The notes: generated from the letters alone by a model not told the origin. DNA of 64,000 nt from Adiantum capillus-veneris (GCA_014529385.2 CM043950.1:71836435-71900434), one strand, 5' to 3'. Positions 12,251 through 24,510 are shown, numbered from the stretch's first letter. Numbers and translations: made by a program.

Positions 12251-13339
12251 GCCTAGTAGACAGATACCTAGGACACATAGATTGGCATCACAATAGAGTC
12301 CAACAATCAAATAGCTGACGATTGGTAGTGGGTGCCTGGACACCATCGATAGGGACAAGCTTGCCACACTACTCCCCTTGGTGGCCGACCTCTTACAACT
12401 CAACAACATTGGGTTCCGACAGGATACCATTTCGACTCCCTTTAGTAGGAGCCCTCTAAGAAGGTCCCCTCAAACTTAGCTCCACTGCATCCCCCCCTAC
12501 ACCCTCAGACTCCTTAGTAAGGCCTCCTGCTCCTCCCCCCCTCCCTCCTCACCTCCACCCCCATCCCCACCTCCCGTTCCTCCTCTCTCCTTGATGAGGC
12601 CCTTTGAATCATCATCCGACCCATCCCACACTCCTCCTCAAACACATGGGACTTGACACACATATGCAATGAGATGTGGTAGTGCTTTTGCTATGAGTCG
12701 CATGGATAAAGAGGGAAAACCTCACCTGAGGATGACTCTCCTGGTTCATACCTCTCCCTTTGCAGCAATCCCTCGGGGTTTGACAAGCTTTGACATTCAG
12801 GACTTCTTTGACTACAACTTTACATGCTTCCTTGGTGAATCTTCTCATGACCTGAAGGAAGCCTTTTTTTTGAGTCCACATCCTCTTTCTAGCAACCCGA
12901 GGCACCAAGTATTTGGATAAAATGGTAGATTACTCCTTTTCAATGTGCGACAGGGATCATATAGAGTGGACCCTACACTCAGTCCTAGACTCACTCAAGG
13001 TCCACGCTATTGAGTTCTCACACCACATAGGGGACCGAGGGGTGATCTATTTGATACAAACACTTTGGCCTTTAGCCAAGTTTAGTGTGATGCCATCGGA
13101 TGTAGACACATTGTGGTGCACTTGTTTGCTAACACTTAGAGTTCCCCTTGCTACGTATTTTTACATGAGGATTCTTGGAAAGAGGATGTAGCCCTACAAA
13201 CTGCACACATGGCCTGGGCTAGGGTGGGACAATCACTTCAGATGCGTGTGTCTAGAGGCCATTTGGAAGCAGACTACTCCCCATCCAAACTCGCCTCAAA
13301 GATAGCAAGGTTGGTTGTTGCTGCAATATATATTTTTTC
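12251..13339 (+). other. ORF1-EN interval of the LINE, no domain seen
   Basis: C-rich and low-complexity sequence (12,430-12,600) followed by decayed sequence without recognisable domains. It probably corresponds to the ORF1 tail. Confidence 0.4.
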
Positions 13340-14550
13340 TCACTAATTCCACGAGGATTGTCTCATGGAATGTGTAGGGATTAGGAGGGACCTTGTTTCA
13401 CCATTAGAGGGGTCGGTTGCATCATGAGCTTCAACGATGCCTTGTGGGTGGTGATATTGATATTCTTATGCTACAGGAGACTCATCTTTGGGAGAGCCGC
13501 ATTAGACAATGTGGTTAGATTTTACGTGGTCGCTGAGACATTTTGGTCAACTGCATCTGGACCTGGAGGTATCCAAGGAGGGGTATGTATGACTATTGCG
13601 AACTCATGGAAATAGTCCATTGGTGGATAGAGGTATTATTGTGCGAGGCATTTCTTAGTGGATTAGTATGCAGGTTCAGAGTTGACGCATGGGTTTCCTG
13701 AATAGAAATGTATTCTTCAACTTATGTCATCTCTTTCCACAATGCAACAATACACTTGGGGTGTTGTTGCCTAGTCCACCCTCATGGGCCTTGCACTCCA
13801 GTTTGAGCTATCCTCCACCAGCAGGATGATAGTGATCCATTGGGGTCAGCCTACACTTCAACTTTCCACAAAGCTTACCCCCTAGGAGTGGTGTAGAGAG
13901 AGAGATGTGTGTTGGAAGCTCGTCTATGGCCTGACACTCTGGTTCATTTGGCAGGCTCATTGCTTACACAACTTCAAGGCTTGCCCTATCTCACCGATGG
14001 AGACTATTTGTGACTTTTGGTTGGAATTGATTCATACTCAAGGGTCAATTTGAGAGACTTCAAGGCATCTTCGATCGCATATGGGAGCATAGAGAGGCTT
14101 TCCTTCGACTTTGGTTTCCACGGCCTTTCTTCACCATGGCCCATTGTGCACCTAGATGGCACTAGCGGCCACTTGTGTGTCTTTTTATTCCTTCCATTTT
14201 GAAATTTAGATTCATTGTACATATTTTGTTCACTTACTGGGAGAGTCTCCCCATGCTTTTGGTGTAGCCCTCTCTAGTAGAGGTGGTTTTGTAGCCCTAT
14301 GGGAAGTTTTTATTAACTAATGGAAGGATCTTTTTCTTGGAAAAAAAGCTTGTGGTTGGAAGAAGGATTTGCGCAAGAGATTTGACTATTTTTTTGAGGT
14401 CCTTGTAGAAAAAATCATCCTCCTAGACCATGCTTTGAAGGCACAATTGAAGGCTTAGAGGAGGTACTAAATCCGTTACTACAACTGAATTTCCATCATG
14501 CAAAGCATCAGGAGATCATTTTGGGTGGCTAATCATGAACAAGGAATTGT
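13340..14550 (+). pseudogene. L1-like LINE endonuclease and linker remnant
   Basis: One frame reads RIVSWNV*GLGG and, about 100 bases on, DIDILMLQETHLWESRIR. These are the first two landmarks of an APE-type endonuclease of L1-like retrotransposons. Stops follow. Near 14,350 a frame reads CGWKKDLRKRFDYFFEVLVE, resembling the helical EN-RT linker. No reverse transcriptase follows, so the copy is cut short or lost. Confidence 0.6.
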
Positions 14551-14789
14551 CGCTAGTGTGATGTTATAGAAGATGTTGACATGTGCAAGAAAATCTAGGA
14601 TCATATTGTTAGGGGTTGTTGCAAAAAGACTTGCTTTGTAGCCCTCCGATCGACATGTCTGCTAAATGTGGTGGACTTGTGAAAACATAAATGAGCTTTT
14701 GTCGAAATGATACTTCTTTGAATGCATTGACTATAGGACACCTCTAACAAGATGAGGAGGCTCTAAGATGTTTCATTAGATGCAAAGTA

Positions 14790-15047
14790 AGGAATTTTGA
14801 CAAAGCTATGAGGGTGATTATAATGATGCCATCATTTGTTAATCATTCTCCCATTTGGCCTACTCTACTGGGTGTTTGTCACAAATGGACTAATTTGAAG
14901 TTTGGAGTTTTTTCCTTTGAGATTTTAGTAAAATTAGATGGATTAATTGGTGAAGCATATGTGTTATTAAGTATTATGTATGTAGATAGTGGCATGGAAG
15001 AGGAGGCACAAAACATTAAGGTAATGATAGTGAAAAATGATGTTTGA
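14790..15047 (+). pseudogene. PPR protein fragment (E-motif region)
   Basis: The open frame ends MPSFVNHSPIWPTLLGVCHK, then LKFGVFSFEILVKLDG, then AYVLLSIMYVDSGMEEEAQN. This is the spacing of the last PPR plus E motif of plant PLS-class PPR proteins (W..LLG.C, AYVLLS..Y...G..EEA). Such proteins edit or process organelle RNA. Only about 85 residues remain, without start codon, transit peptide or DYW domain, so this is a fragment. Confidence 0.6.
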
Positions 15048-15316
15048 TGCAAACTGAGCCAGGAATACAATTGCTCGGTTATGTGAGTGGAATGTCCATA
15101 AATCTGTTGGGGATACCAAGCATCCACATTACTTTAATGGCAAGTAGGCCCAACTTGGCAAGTACCCCCAACTCACCAAGCATCCTTTGGTTTTCATAAG
15201 TATTAGAGAGATTACTTCTATGTGATTTAACTGAAAGCACTTGAACACCTTTTGTATTTTCAAAGCCATAATTTTTGCTCATTGCCTCAACTAGGCCTAG
15301 AACAGTTTTTACATTT

Positions 15317-15619
15317 CTAAACATGTCTCAAGTAAAAGTTTGGCATCCACTTGGTGGCCTTCCACCAACATGTTACTGTTTTCATACATATTAATGACAC
15401 TATTAAAGTCACACCGCTACTTTTCATAAGGCTTTGATGCTCAATCACGGTACGAAAATCCAGCCCCGTATCACTAGCACCAATGCTGCCACATGCCCCC
15501 AAAATACTAATGGAGGTACTCCATTTGATAGAGGCAGTCATGCTACATCCGTCTCTAAAGAGATTCAAAGGCTTCTCAAGATTCTCCTTTTGGACATACC
15601 TTTTTATGAAATAAAACAT
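15317..15619 (-). pseudogene. PPR protein fragment
   Basis: The minus-strand frame contains ENLEKPLNLFRDG, then WSTSISILGACGSIGAS, then a segment where a frameshift near 15,390 would continue as INMYENSNMLVEG. This follows the PLS-type PPR pattern (LF..M, SIL.AC...GA, L..MY...). It lies on the strand opposite to the neighbouring PPR fragment, so the two are not one gene in its original order. Confidence 0.5.
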
Positions 15620-15834
15620 CTAAAATTGGCAATTACTTAAGCATTGATTGTTCCATTTAGGATGCACCACATCTGGCATCAAGATGTGGATGTTTTGGCC
15701 AATAAGAGAGCTAGGCTGATAGGGAGAAAAAGATAGAAGAAGAGAGGGAAATAAGATCAAGGAAGGGGGAAGCCAAAGTAGAAGACCAACCAGAGAGTAG
15801 CAAGATGTAGCGACAAAGAAAAATAGGTCCAAAG

Positions 15835-15985
15835 GATTACCTTCTTGGCCAAGGTGTCAAAATGATATTGTTGAGGACATATAAAATCAAAAGGCCAATA
15901 TATCTTTTGGTCATTTGGTGGCTTTAAACTCTAAATTGAGGAGACAGTGGACCAAATGTGTGAGTATGTGGCTTCTCAGGGGCTT
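15835..15985 (+). pseudogene. Tat-like gypsy Gag-protease linker fragment
   Basis: The frame reads NDIVEDI*NQKANISFGH and ALNSKLRRQWTK. This matches the linker before the protease in T1 (VRDVQNQKANITFGQ) and in T2 (KADVTFGHLIEM). The stop is TAA where T1 has Gln. Only about 50 residues survive. Confidence 0.6.
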
Positions 15986-16160
15986 ATTTGGGCCTCTCTA
16001 AGGTCCTAAAATGCATCTACTATGTAAAAATACTAAATAGATTCTAACCTACTAGCCTCAAATCTAGCCCTACCACCTATCTCCTCACCTACATCATATT
16101 ACTCCTAAGAAAATATTTCTTATGTGTGATTAAAAGTGATCTTGAAAATTATAATCCCCT
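15981..16160 (+). repeat. Direct repeat copy 1 (about 180 bp)
   Basis: Matches 20,886-21,060 in the same orientation with roughly 85-90 percent identity by eye. Shared words include TCCTAAAATGCATCTA and AAATCTAGCCCTACCACC. It lies immediately upstream of the Penelope-like element. Confidence 0.8.
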
Positions 16161-19100
16161 TCCCACCATTCCTACCATCACCAAACCTCAAGAGTTTGAC
16201 AAAATTGTTTCTGGATCCTTACACGAATTCAAGACTATTAATTTAAAGCTTTCTAAAGCCAAATCTCATCCAATAACCTATTCATGAGACCATCAGGCCT
16301 TGTTTTGGAAGGTTTAGATGCCCAAGATGTTCTCAACGCCTAGTTTATTAGCCTTAACATACAATACCAACTTGATTGTTTCGACGTTTATATACAAGCC
16401 AAATCTCTCCTAGAAGAAAACCTCAAAAAGCTTTTTGACTTCTTGGATGAGGTTGTAGAAGAACTCTTGGAAGATTTTGTTAAAAATCTTGCACCCTTAT
16501 CCTTCCTTAGAGTTCAACCCAAAGCATGGGTCAATCAACTTGTAATGTGGAAACATCCTTCTCCGTTGGAGCTAGAATCCTCCGTTCAAAACTCCATACT
16601 ACAAGCACATGGAGCCACTTCCATTGAATAAGTGGCTCACAATGCAAGAAAGAGATCCAAGAGACCCTCTTTGCCAAAGCAATGTCATTACAAAAAGAAT
16701 ACACCGTGAGTGAACTAGTTCAACATGACGTCATTACTCAAATGAGCAAGATCCTCTCCCAAAAGACGCCTTTAAATATTTGTAAAAACCCTTCCTTTAA
16801 AAAACCATTTGCTTTCGCTCCCTCACAACCTTTGTCTTCCCTTGCCAAGCATAAAGCTCCCTTTGTGAAATACACACGCCAACCATTCAAAAAACCTTAT
16901 AACACTTCCTCCTCTCCCTCCACCATCTTGCTTGAGGAAAACCCCTCCTCTTTGAGCCTTTCCCCACCCTTAATTCCCCTCCGTGTTCTAGCCATCCGTC
17001 TCCCACTCTTTTACCTCTTCCCTCTAAATCTCCACATCCCTCATCCAACCTTCCTAAAAAACCTACATATTCAAAAAACTTGCAATGGAGGAGGAAGTAG
17101 TCGTTGAGCACCCTACTTCGTGGGTTCATCTGCTCTTCTTTAAACCCTCTCTTTTTCCTCTTTTTTAGACTCCTCTCTTTTCACCAACTTACTTCCCCAC
17201 TACATCCCGCTCGACTCCTTCCCCTTATGGTGTTGCTAAAAAACGATTCAAGTATTGGCTTCCTCTTACTAACCCTTGTCTTTTTAAGATGTTAATTCTA
17301 GGAAATCAATCCATTTATGAGTTAGAAAACAAGGTCACTAACTTAGCTTGCACAACCTCTCAAATAGTACGCTTGCTCATTGTGAAAAGAAGATTCTTGG
17401 TTTAGGCCTTAAATATATTCCTCCCCCCTCCCCTCCTACTCTAAATGCTCTTTTTCTAACTTGGAAAGAAGATACCAGCTTAAGCTCTTGTTCAAAAAGG
17501 TCTCCCCACCCTCAACTCCCTTCTCCCTTCCCAATGCCACTTAGTACCCACCAGCTCCTTTTCTTAATCTCAAAAAAAATTTCTTCTCACTCTCTCCACA
17601 ACTAGTAACTTTGGGAAAACCTCTTTCTCTTCTTCTCTCTTATCACCCCCTCCCTCTCTAAAGAAAGCCCTTTTTTCCTTTAAAAATGATCCTTCCATTA
17701 TTAGCCAATGGACAAAAATTTAGGACCTATCATCTTATCCCAATCTTGATATATAGAGGAAGCTTATAAGAATCTCCTAGATTCCTCTACCTACACCACA
17801 GTGGTTTCAACTCCCCTCTCCTTTGTCTCCTCGATTCTTACCAATTGCGCTCTTCTTTCTTCTAAAGAGCAGGCTTTCATCCTTAAGCCTCCTTCCTCTG
17901 CACCCCAATCTTGTCCCTTTTTTTTGCTTCCTAAAATCCACAAACCCTCCATAGTAGGACTCCTCATTGTCTCCTATAGAGGATATATTTTGGAGCGTGC
18001 CTCTATATGGCTCCACTTCTAGCTTCTCCCTATCCTTCTCACAAAGAAGCAACACCTTAAGGACTCATTTTCACTCATCAAGGATATCTCCTCTCTTGTC
18101 CTTCCTTCTAATGTCCTTTTGTTCACATTTTATGTTGAATCATTATAACCTAGCATTCCCATTCAACAAGGTTTTCTTGTCCTCTTTGACTCTATCCAAT
18201 GCCACTTTTCCTTACCCAAAAGGAGCCTCATCCTCTCTTTGGCCTCTCTTTTCCTTAACCACCATTACATCTCCTTCCAGGGAAACTATTGGCGAGAAAT
18301 CAAAGCTATTACCACAGGTTCTAATTTTTATGTCGTCTATGCTTACCTTTTTCTTTGTCACTTAGAGGATATTATCAGCCTTCCCTCCCATCTCTCTCTC
18401 CTCTATTTCAAAAGATACATTGACAATTCCTTTAGCATTTGGCAAGGTTCCTTTCTTGATCTTGAAAAAATCCTCAAGCTTTACGGATCACCACTCCAAA
18501 ACCATATCAAAATTTCTCCGATCATTTCTTCCATAGAAGCTTCCATCCTTGCCATTCATTTCTTCAAAGGAACCTCCTTTTATCATTCAAGGACTCTTGA
18601 TTCTCACTGCTTTCAAAAAAGTCTTTCCCTGGAAATCTTGGCTCCCCACTAACTAGAAAGTTGCTTTTATCATTTTGAAACTGGAAAGATATATCATTAG
18701 AGAGAGCTCCCCGAATGGGTTCCTTACCATTCGTGCCTATTTTTTCCATAGACTTAGAGCAAGGGGCTACCCACAAGATCTTCTCCACAACTGTTTCTCC
18801 CTTATTCCTTACAATGATAGATACTCTCTCCTTATGAAGAAACCCAAATCAAAAGACCCCCCCTTTGAAGTAAAAATTCCCTTTTCACCCTTTACGTGCA
18901 ACCTTAATCTCTCTCCTAAGCCTCTCACTCTTCAACTTAGCACCACGCCTGAAATATCCCACCTCTCCAAACCCCTAATTTGTTGCTCAATGCGCCAAAT
19001 ATTGGGAAGATGCTTACCTCCAATTCACACACCCCTCTTTGTTAGAACTTCTCCTTCCTCCCTCCCCCCCCCCTCCGGCAATTTTGTGATAATACCGGTT

Positions 19101-19190
19101 TTTTGTATCCTCTCCTTTTTCCCTTTTCTAAATTTATTCTTACCCCCCCAAAAAAAATGCCTTGATCCTTTCAAGACTCTATTATTTTGA
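16161..19190 (+). pseudogene. Penelope-like retroelement with RT
   Basis: From 17,711 one frame reads DKNLGPIILSQS*YIEEAYK, then FFLLPKIHKPS (about 17,920), then FYVESL*PSIPIQQG (about 18,125), then KRYIDNSFSIWQG (about 18,410, catalytic YIDN box). After a frameshift near 18,660 it continues IIRESSPNGFL and FFHRLRARGYPQDLL. This order is that of Penelope-like reverse transcriptases rather than LINE or LTR types. Stops lie at 17,747, 18,022 and 18,142 (approximate codon ends). Upstream (16,190-17,650) are open, Lys- and Pro-rich pieces I cannot assign. I found no GIY-YIG endonuclease after the RT, but decay could hide one. Confidence 0.7.
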
Positions 19191-19549
19191 TGTTACCCCC
19201 CTAATGGTGCACATTGTACCAAAAGTTTTCATTGTTTACTTCTCCGTACCAAAAGATACTTGCATTTACTTTTATGTGCCAATAAAATTATATCCTCCTC
19301 TTAGTCCTCACCTTTGTACCCATCTTGGGTTTGAAACCCCCAACCTCTATTTAAAAGCCCCCAATCCTTGTACCAAAATTAACACTATTGATGAGCTTCA
19401 AATAGTGAAACACGTTTAGTGTTAGTTTTTTTGTCGTTTTTTCCTGTCACTCCCCTCTCTTATCTCTTATCATTGTTATTTCTTTTTCTAGAAATTTTCT
19501 CTTGCTTTAAGTTCATAAAATACATTAGAGAAAGCTAACGAGATCATTG

Positions 19550-20110
19550 CAAGAATCATAAGAAAGATGGTGAGGTGTAAGCCAACGTTATGCGATAGTT
19601 TCTTAGATGGGGCATTATAGGCATTTAGAACAACTTATCAAGATGCTACACAGTTCACTCCATTCCACTTAGTGTATGGGCAAGAAGCTTTGCAACCAAT
19701 TAAACTTCACATTCATACTATAAATCTTACAGGTAAACAAGAACATAAGGGTGATGAAGCATGGATCAATAGGCTCTTCATTATGGTGGAACTAAAGTGG
19801 AAAATAGAGTTAGCATACAAGTGATACGAGAAGAAAGATTTGCAGCTCAAGGATAAGATTGACAAGGGTCTCAAAGACAAGGGGATTGAAGAGAAGAGCC
19901 TAGTCTTTCACTACAACAGTATGTCGGACAACAAGTTTGATGTTAAGCTTGAGAATAAATGGGAAGAAGGACCTTACATTGTGAAGGAATCTTATACAGG
20001 CGGCTACTACCAATTGATGGATTTGGATGAAAAAAAGTACCCTAGCAATGTCAACGGCTATTGACTCAAGCCTTATCTAAGTCGCACCTTGCTAGAGATT
20101 TGAAGATGGA
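19550..20110 (+). pseudogene. Ty3/gypsy integrase C-terminal fragment
   Basis: The plus-strand frame reads TTYQDATQFTPFHLVYGQEA, then a helical segment, then KWEEGPYIVKESYTGGYYQL and DLDEKKYPSNVNGY. This is the end of an integrase core plus the GPF/Y-type C-terminal module, as in T2. The catalytic core is missing upstream, where the Penelope-like element lies. It may be the other half of the gypsy element represented at 15,835. Confidence 0.65.
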
Positions 20111-20601
20111 ACAAGCCAAAGAGAAGATAAGGGACGTATACTACTACTATTGCACTTCTCACACATTGAAATCATGTGCAGCTAGGTGTAAAACCTTTGA
20201 CAAAATAAACCAAATATTTTTATATATACATAATTCTAATAAGCTATATATGCATAGGTAAATGGTGGGATAAATATCCATCATCAATATTTCTCATGGG
20301 AACCACACTTTTTGCTTTATATTAACTTTAAGTGTGTGTTATTAATAAGTGTGAGTTTGCCTATGTTTATTATAGTTTAGGGTATTTAAATAATTAAATA
20401 ACAAGGTCATCACGTATACTTTTTTATTTGAATCTTATCCGTATAGCTTTCTATGCTACTCCTTGTATATATCCATAGAATAATAAATAAGGTTGGTAAT
20501 ATCTCCACATGAGAAAATAGCTTTGGAGTACTTTTCTCAAGAGGACATGTGATGAGACTTGAATGCAAAGGACATGAGGTGATTGGCTCCACATTTGATT
20601 T

Positions 20602-20612
20602 CAAAGGGGGAG
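20602..20612 (+). promoter_or_regulatory. Possible polypurine tract
   Basis: AAAGGGGGAG about 500 bp downstream of the plus-strand integrase end is a plausible 3' polypurine tract. The following bases (TTATTC) are not a clean LTR start. Confidence 0.3.
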
Positions 20613-20885
20613 TTATTCATTTCAAAGGCCTACTAGTCTATACAAAAGGATATTTTTTGGGTGCTATGGGTTTTATGCAAAGTCATGGTGGACATGTGGA
20701 CAAAGGTACACATAAAAAATTGGACATGTAAGAACTTTCAAGAGCTTAGTGACATGTGTGCAACTTCTGCACCTTTCACAAAATCCTAGCTCAAATTTCA
20801 CTCTCTCTCCTCATTTTTGAGCCACTTCTTTCTCTCTCTCACCTTGTACACATCAAAAAACAACCCAAGGACCAATGAACTCAAC

Positions 20886-21060
20886 GGCTTATTCGGTCCT
20901 CCCTAAGGTCCTAAAATGCATCTATTATGTAAAATATTAACTAGAGTTTTAACCTACTAACCTCAAATCTAGCCCTACCACCTATCTCTCACTACACCAG
21001 ATTACTCCTAAAAAATATTTCTTATGTGTAATTAAAAGTGATCATGGAAATTATAGTCCC
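20886..21060 (+). repeat. Direct repeat copy 2 (about 175 bp)
   Basis: Partner of 15,981-16,160. The pair brackets the Penelope-like element together with the gypsy integrase fragment. Confidence 0.8.
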
Positions 21061-22630
21061 TCTGAAAATCTTTAAAAGCAGGGCCTCTCTTTGTAGTGAA
21101 AGATACATGAGAAGAAGAAGTGAGAAGTCTAGAGAAGACGAGTGCAAGAAGAAGTGTGAAAGAGGCTACAATCTTTGCGCATGAAGCCTTGCATTATGCT
21201 ATGCTAGCTTTGTGAGTGCAAATAGACATAACCTTTACCAATTCTTGCTAAATCCACAAATGTAAAGTGCTTTACATAGTGTATTCCAAAGAGAAGAGGA
21301 GAGGAAATGGAGGTTTCTTCTACAATTGTATTCTCATTTTGGTGGTCTCATCAAAGAAGAGGTGATTTTGGGCTCCGCATCTTGATGGTTTTCCTTCGTC
21401 TTGTGTTTTTTAAAACATCATGGAGTCTACATGTGTAAGTGTTCCAAGTGTCCTGTTGTTTTTTTGGTTGTTTGCTTGATGTTTTGTGTGTGTAGCCCTT
21501 GCCTCGAGTAAGCCATTGTAAGAGAGTTGCAAGGTGGAGAGGGCTCCCTTGGTCTTAAGACAATGCATGGGGTAGCTAGGTTTTGAGTGTGTTTTTTGTG
21601 TTGAATGGGACCTAAAATTCTAACAGTTGTGGTGTCAATTTTGTTTAGCTTATATTGTCGGTTTGTTTTAGTTGTGATGCTTATATCACTCATCTATTTT
21701 CTTGAATCTTTGAGTATGCACACTTTAAGGTTCTCATGGAATTGGCTAAGAAATGTGGTTGTGGTCACATGGGTTTCTAACCTCACTCCTATTTTATTGC
21801 AGACATAACAAGAACCATGAATATAATTGTCAATCCATGGAACGAAGCTGACTTGACTAGTGCATAGAGGCTTCAAGAGAGTCTCAATCTCTTGGAAAAA
21901 AACAACAGACACTCAAATGACCCAAAAGCCAGTAACTAATTGGCAAACAAAACATGACCATTACAGCATTGAATGACATTCGAATGTTATGCAACTTATA
22001 GGACAAGTATATAGGACCTAAGCACACATGCTTATGGTCCCAAATCTCACTTTTAATGAAGTGCAAAAATCACGATTATTAACAGCAGCAGTGAGTTTTT
22101 GACGTAGTTTTTTTAAACCCTGAATGCATATAAATGCTTAGTAATGATGCCCCAATACCCTACCTATGCTTACTTTGTAATTTCCTAGCTTAAATTCCTA
22201 CATATGATGAAATTAGGTGGCGGTTTGGCGACGTCAAAATCTATAGTTTGTCATGATATGTTTATGTCAATGCGTAGAGCTCTTACCTATGATTGCAACA
22301 CAACAGACGACACTGCAATGTGACAACCGACAAAGGAGTAGGAAGCATGAAAAGGAGAGAATTGAAAATCGTTACCTCATGCTGTGTATTTCTTATCCAA
22401 AAACTTACAAAAATTGGCTTTTATACCTTGGCCAAGGTTTCTTTGGTAAAAAACTAATAATTTGGGAGCTCTAACTAAGGCTAAATTGATACAATCTAGA
22501 ATCTTATAGCCCTGGCTCATTGATTACAATATGCACTTGGAAAATAGGAGTTATAATATTCTCGATTTATCAAAAGAATGAGTGTTTTTACAATAAATCT
22601 CTCAAAAAATGATACATGGGTTAGCTTGCT
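21061..22630. other. No gene seen
   Basis: Only short spurious frames. TCTTTAAAAGC near 21,070 resembles an LTR promoter; a minus-strand GGTATAAAAGCC near 22,420 is another TATA-like site. No further structure was resolved. Confidence 0.4.
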
Positions 22631-22631
22631 A

Positions 22632-22650
22632 CTAACATTCCCCCCTCCGT
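22632..22650 (-). promoter_or_regulatory. Polypurine tract and LTR-like start
   Basis: On the minus strand ACGGAGGGGGGAA is followed directly by TGTTAG, the pattern of a polypurine tract next to a 3' LTR. It lies right after the end of the coiled-coil ORF. A matching 5' LTR was not found, so the element assignment is tentative. Confidence 0.4.
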
Positions 22651-22659
22651 GACTATGTC

Positions 22660-24510
22660 GTCCCTTGACATAGTTTCATGGACTGAAATAGTCTTTGGAC
22701 TGACGGTTGGCAAGGCGGTCTTCAAGTGCTTGTAGAGCTTTCTGATATATGATGCAGCATTATTTCTCACGAACTTTCAAGAACTAAATAGTGACCTTAA
22801 TTTTAAGTCCTTTGGTAGAATAGCCAACAAACCTTGGTGTCAGATTGCTAATCACTGTCCCGAATATCTTTGTGCACCATGTGAAGAATTTTGTGTAAAA
22901 AGACTCTTAAAAAGCCAACATATTCTTGATGGCAAAAATATGCATCTCGTGTAGAAGCCGTAGAGGAATTCTTCTAAAGGCTTTCCACTTAAATCATAGC
23001 ACAAGCCTTTGTTACCTTCTAAAAAAGACATACATGGGGCTCCTGCTTGCTCAGGTTCATGAAAAACTTGAATGCATGTGAGCAACATTTTGTAGATTTT
23101 ATCTAGCATTGCACATGAGATATCAAGGAGGCTCTTGAAGAAGTTCATGGTGCCCGGTAGGGTTTTCACCATTTATTTCTCAGTTGTTGGTCCTTGCTCT
23201 GGAGCTGGCAGTCTTGGGTAGTTGAGCCAAGCTGGTCTCTTCTTACTCAATGCTTCATGTGTTGGTCATGTCCTTACACTTGGTACATGACAAAATGTAT
23301 TGATGCATGTGCTCTTTTAAACAGAATGAGGTACCTTGAGTTTTTGTTGAGCCAGTTTTTCCTCCATTTGGGGTGGAGAGCATCTGACCATTCTTCTTGC
23401 ATATCCTTGTACAATCTTTCTTTGACTTGCAGTAGCTCCACTTTTATCAAAGGGTAGGGCAATGACGGTTGATGCCATTGAGCATTGATTTGGTTGGGAG
23501 TGAGCTGTGTTACATTGATTGAGTAAAGAACTCTCAACTCCAAATCCATTGACACTTTCAATTCAACATCCACTTCATGGACACTTTGTTCTTTAAGTGC
23601 ATCTTCTTCAACTTTAGAAATTTGGACCATTGGCACTTGTTCCTCTTCAGTGAACTTGGAATTAAGACTCTCCTATCCGCCTTTCTGATGACCATGTTCC
23701 CATGTATTGCAAAGGAGATTGATTATATTTGTATAATTGGTTGTTCAGACGTACCTGCCTCCTCTTAAGCTTCCATGTTGCCTTCTCTCAGTAGCTGGTT
23801 GGCTCGCTTTAAATCCTCTATCTCCTTGAGAAATTTCTCTTCTCTTTGTACCCGCATTAAAGCGAGGTCTTGTCTCTATGCGTGTTCTAGCTTCAACTCA
23901 AGTTCTAGGTCCTTGTTTCTCTTTTCCAAAGTCTTGTAGACTTCATCTCTTCCCTTGAGTGAAGCTACGGCCAGGTTCTTCCTGATATGCTTTATGAATG
24001 CCGCTTGGTCATTGATCCTCTGCTAAGAATATTGCAAAGAGGTATTGGCTACATTTAATTGCACTTGGAGCTTTTGAATAGACTGAGTAGTGATTAAAAG
24101 TTTGTTGGTCACTTCCGTTAGCTATTGATCCTTGCTTTTGCATGCATCAGAAAGCTTTGTGAGAAGCTCTCCTAAATCTTTCATTTCTTTTTGTTGCTTC
24201 TCCTTAACACTTTGGTGTTGCTCTGCTTTGTATTTTAGCTCTTTGATCTGTTCTTGAAGATTCTCGATGATGATCATCCTCTCTTCAAGCTCACCTTAGA
24301 GATCATCGATTACGTGTTCCAACTCTTTTAGCTTTACACTGCGGCTAAGAGTTGTTTTTCTCATCTTTTCTGTCATCATCTACATTAGCTTTGCATACTC
24401 GTTAACCTGGATGATCACTTCATCCGTTGTTTCCCATTCTTCAGCTTCTACCTGAGGCTGCTTAGAAGTTCCAGTAGATTTGGCTTGCTGCTCTTTTGAT
24501 GGTGCAACAG
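22660..24510 (-). pseudogene. Coiled-coil ORF, C-terminal part
   Basis: This is the continuation of the ORF that starts near 37,060. It resumes in frame at 24,505 with VAPSKEQQAKSTGTSKQ and runs through a long predicted coiled coil (EELEERMIIIENLQEQ-like, KTLEKRNKDLELELKLEHA). Over about 250 codons there are six stops (TAG or TAA) and no frameshift; each stop falls where a Gln would suit. A frameshift near 23,700 leads to a domain with LPYPLIKVELLQVKERLYKD. Another near 23,280 leads to a block with EPEQAGAPCMSFLEGNKGLC. The end reads QALEDRLANRQSKDYFSP. I do not recognise the family; it may be a retroelement-encoded Gag-like or accessory protein. Confidence 0.6.
24506..24510. repeat. Target-site duplication AACAG, left
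   Basis: AACAG directly before the LTR start TGTGAGGTCC; identical to 35,222-35,226 after the right LTR. Confidence 0.95.

Noticed and set aside
22660-24510. Alternative genetic code (TAA/TAG read as Gln)
   Set aside because: Neighbouring elements and PPR fragments use standard stops and also carry TGA and frameshifts; ordinary decay by C-to-T change is simpler.
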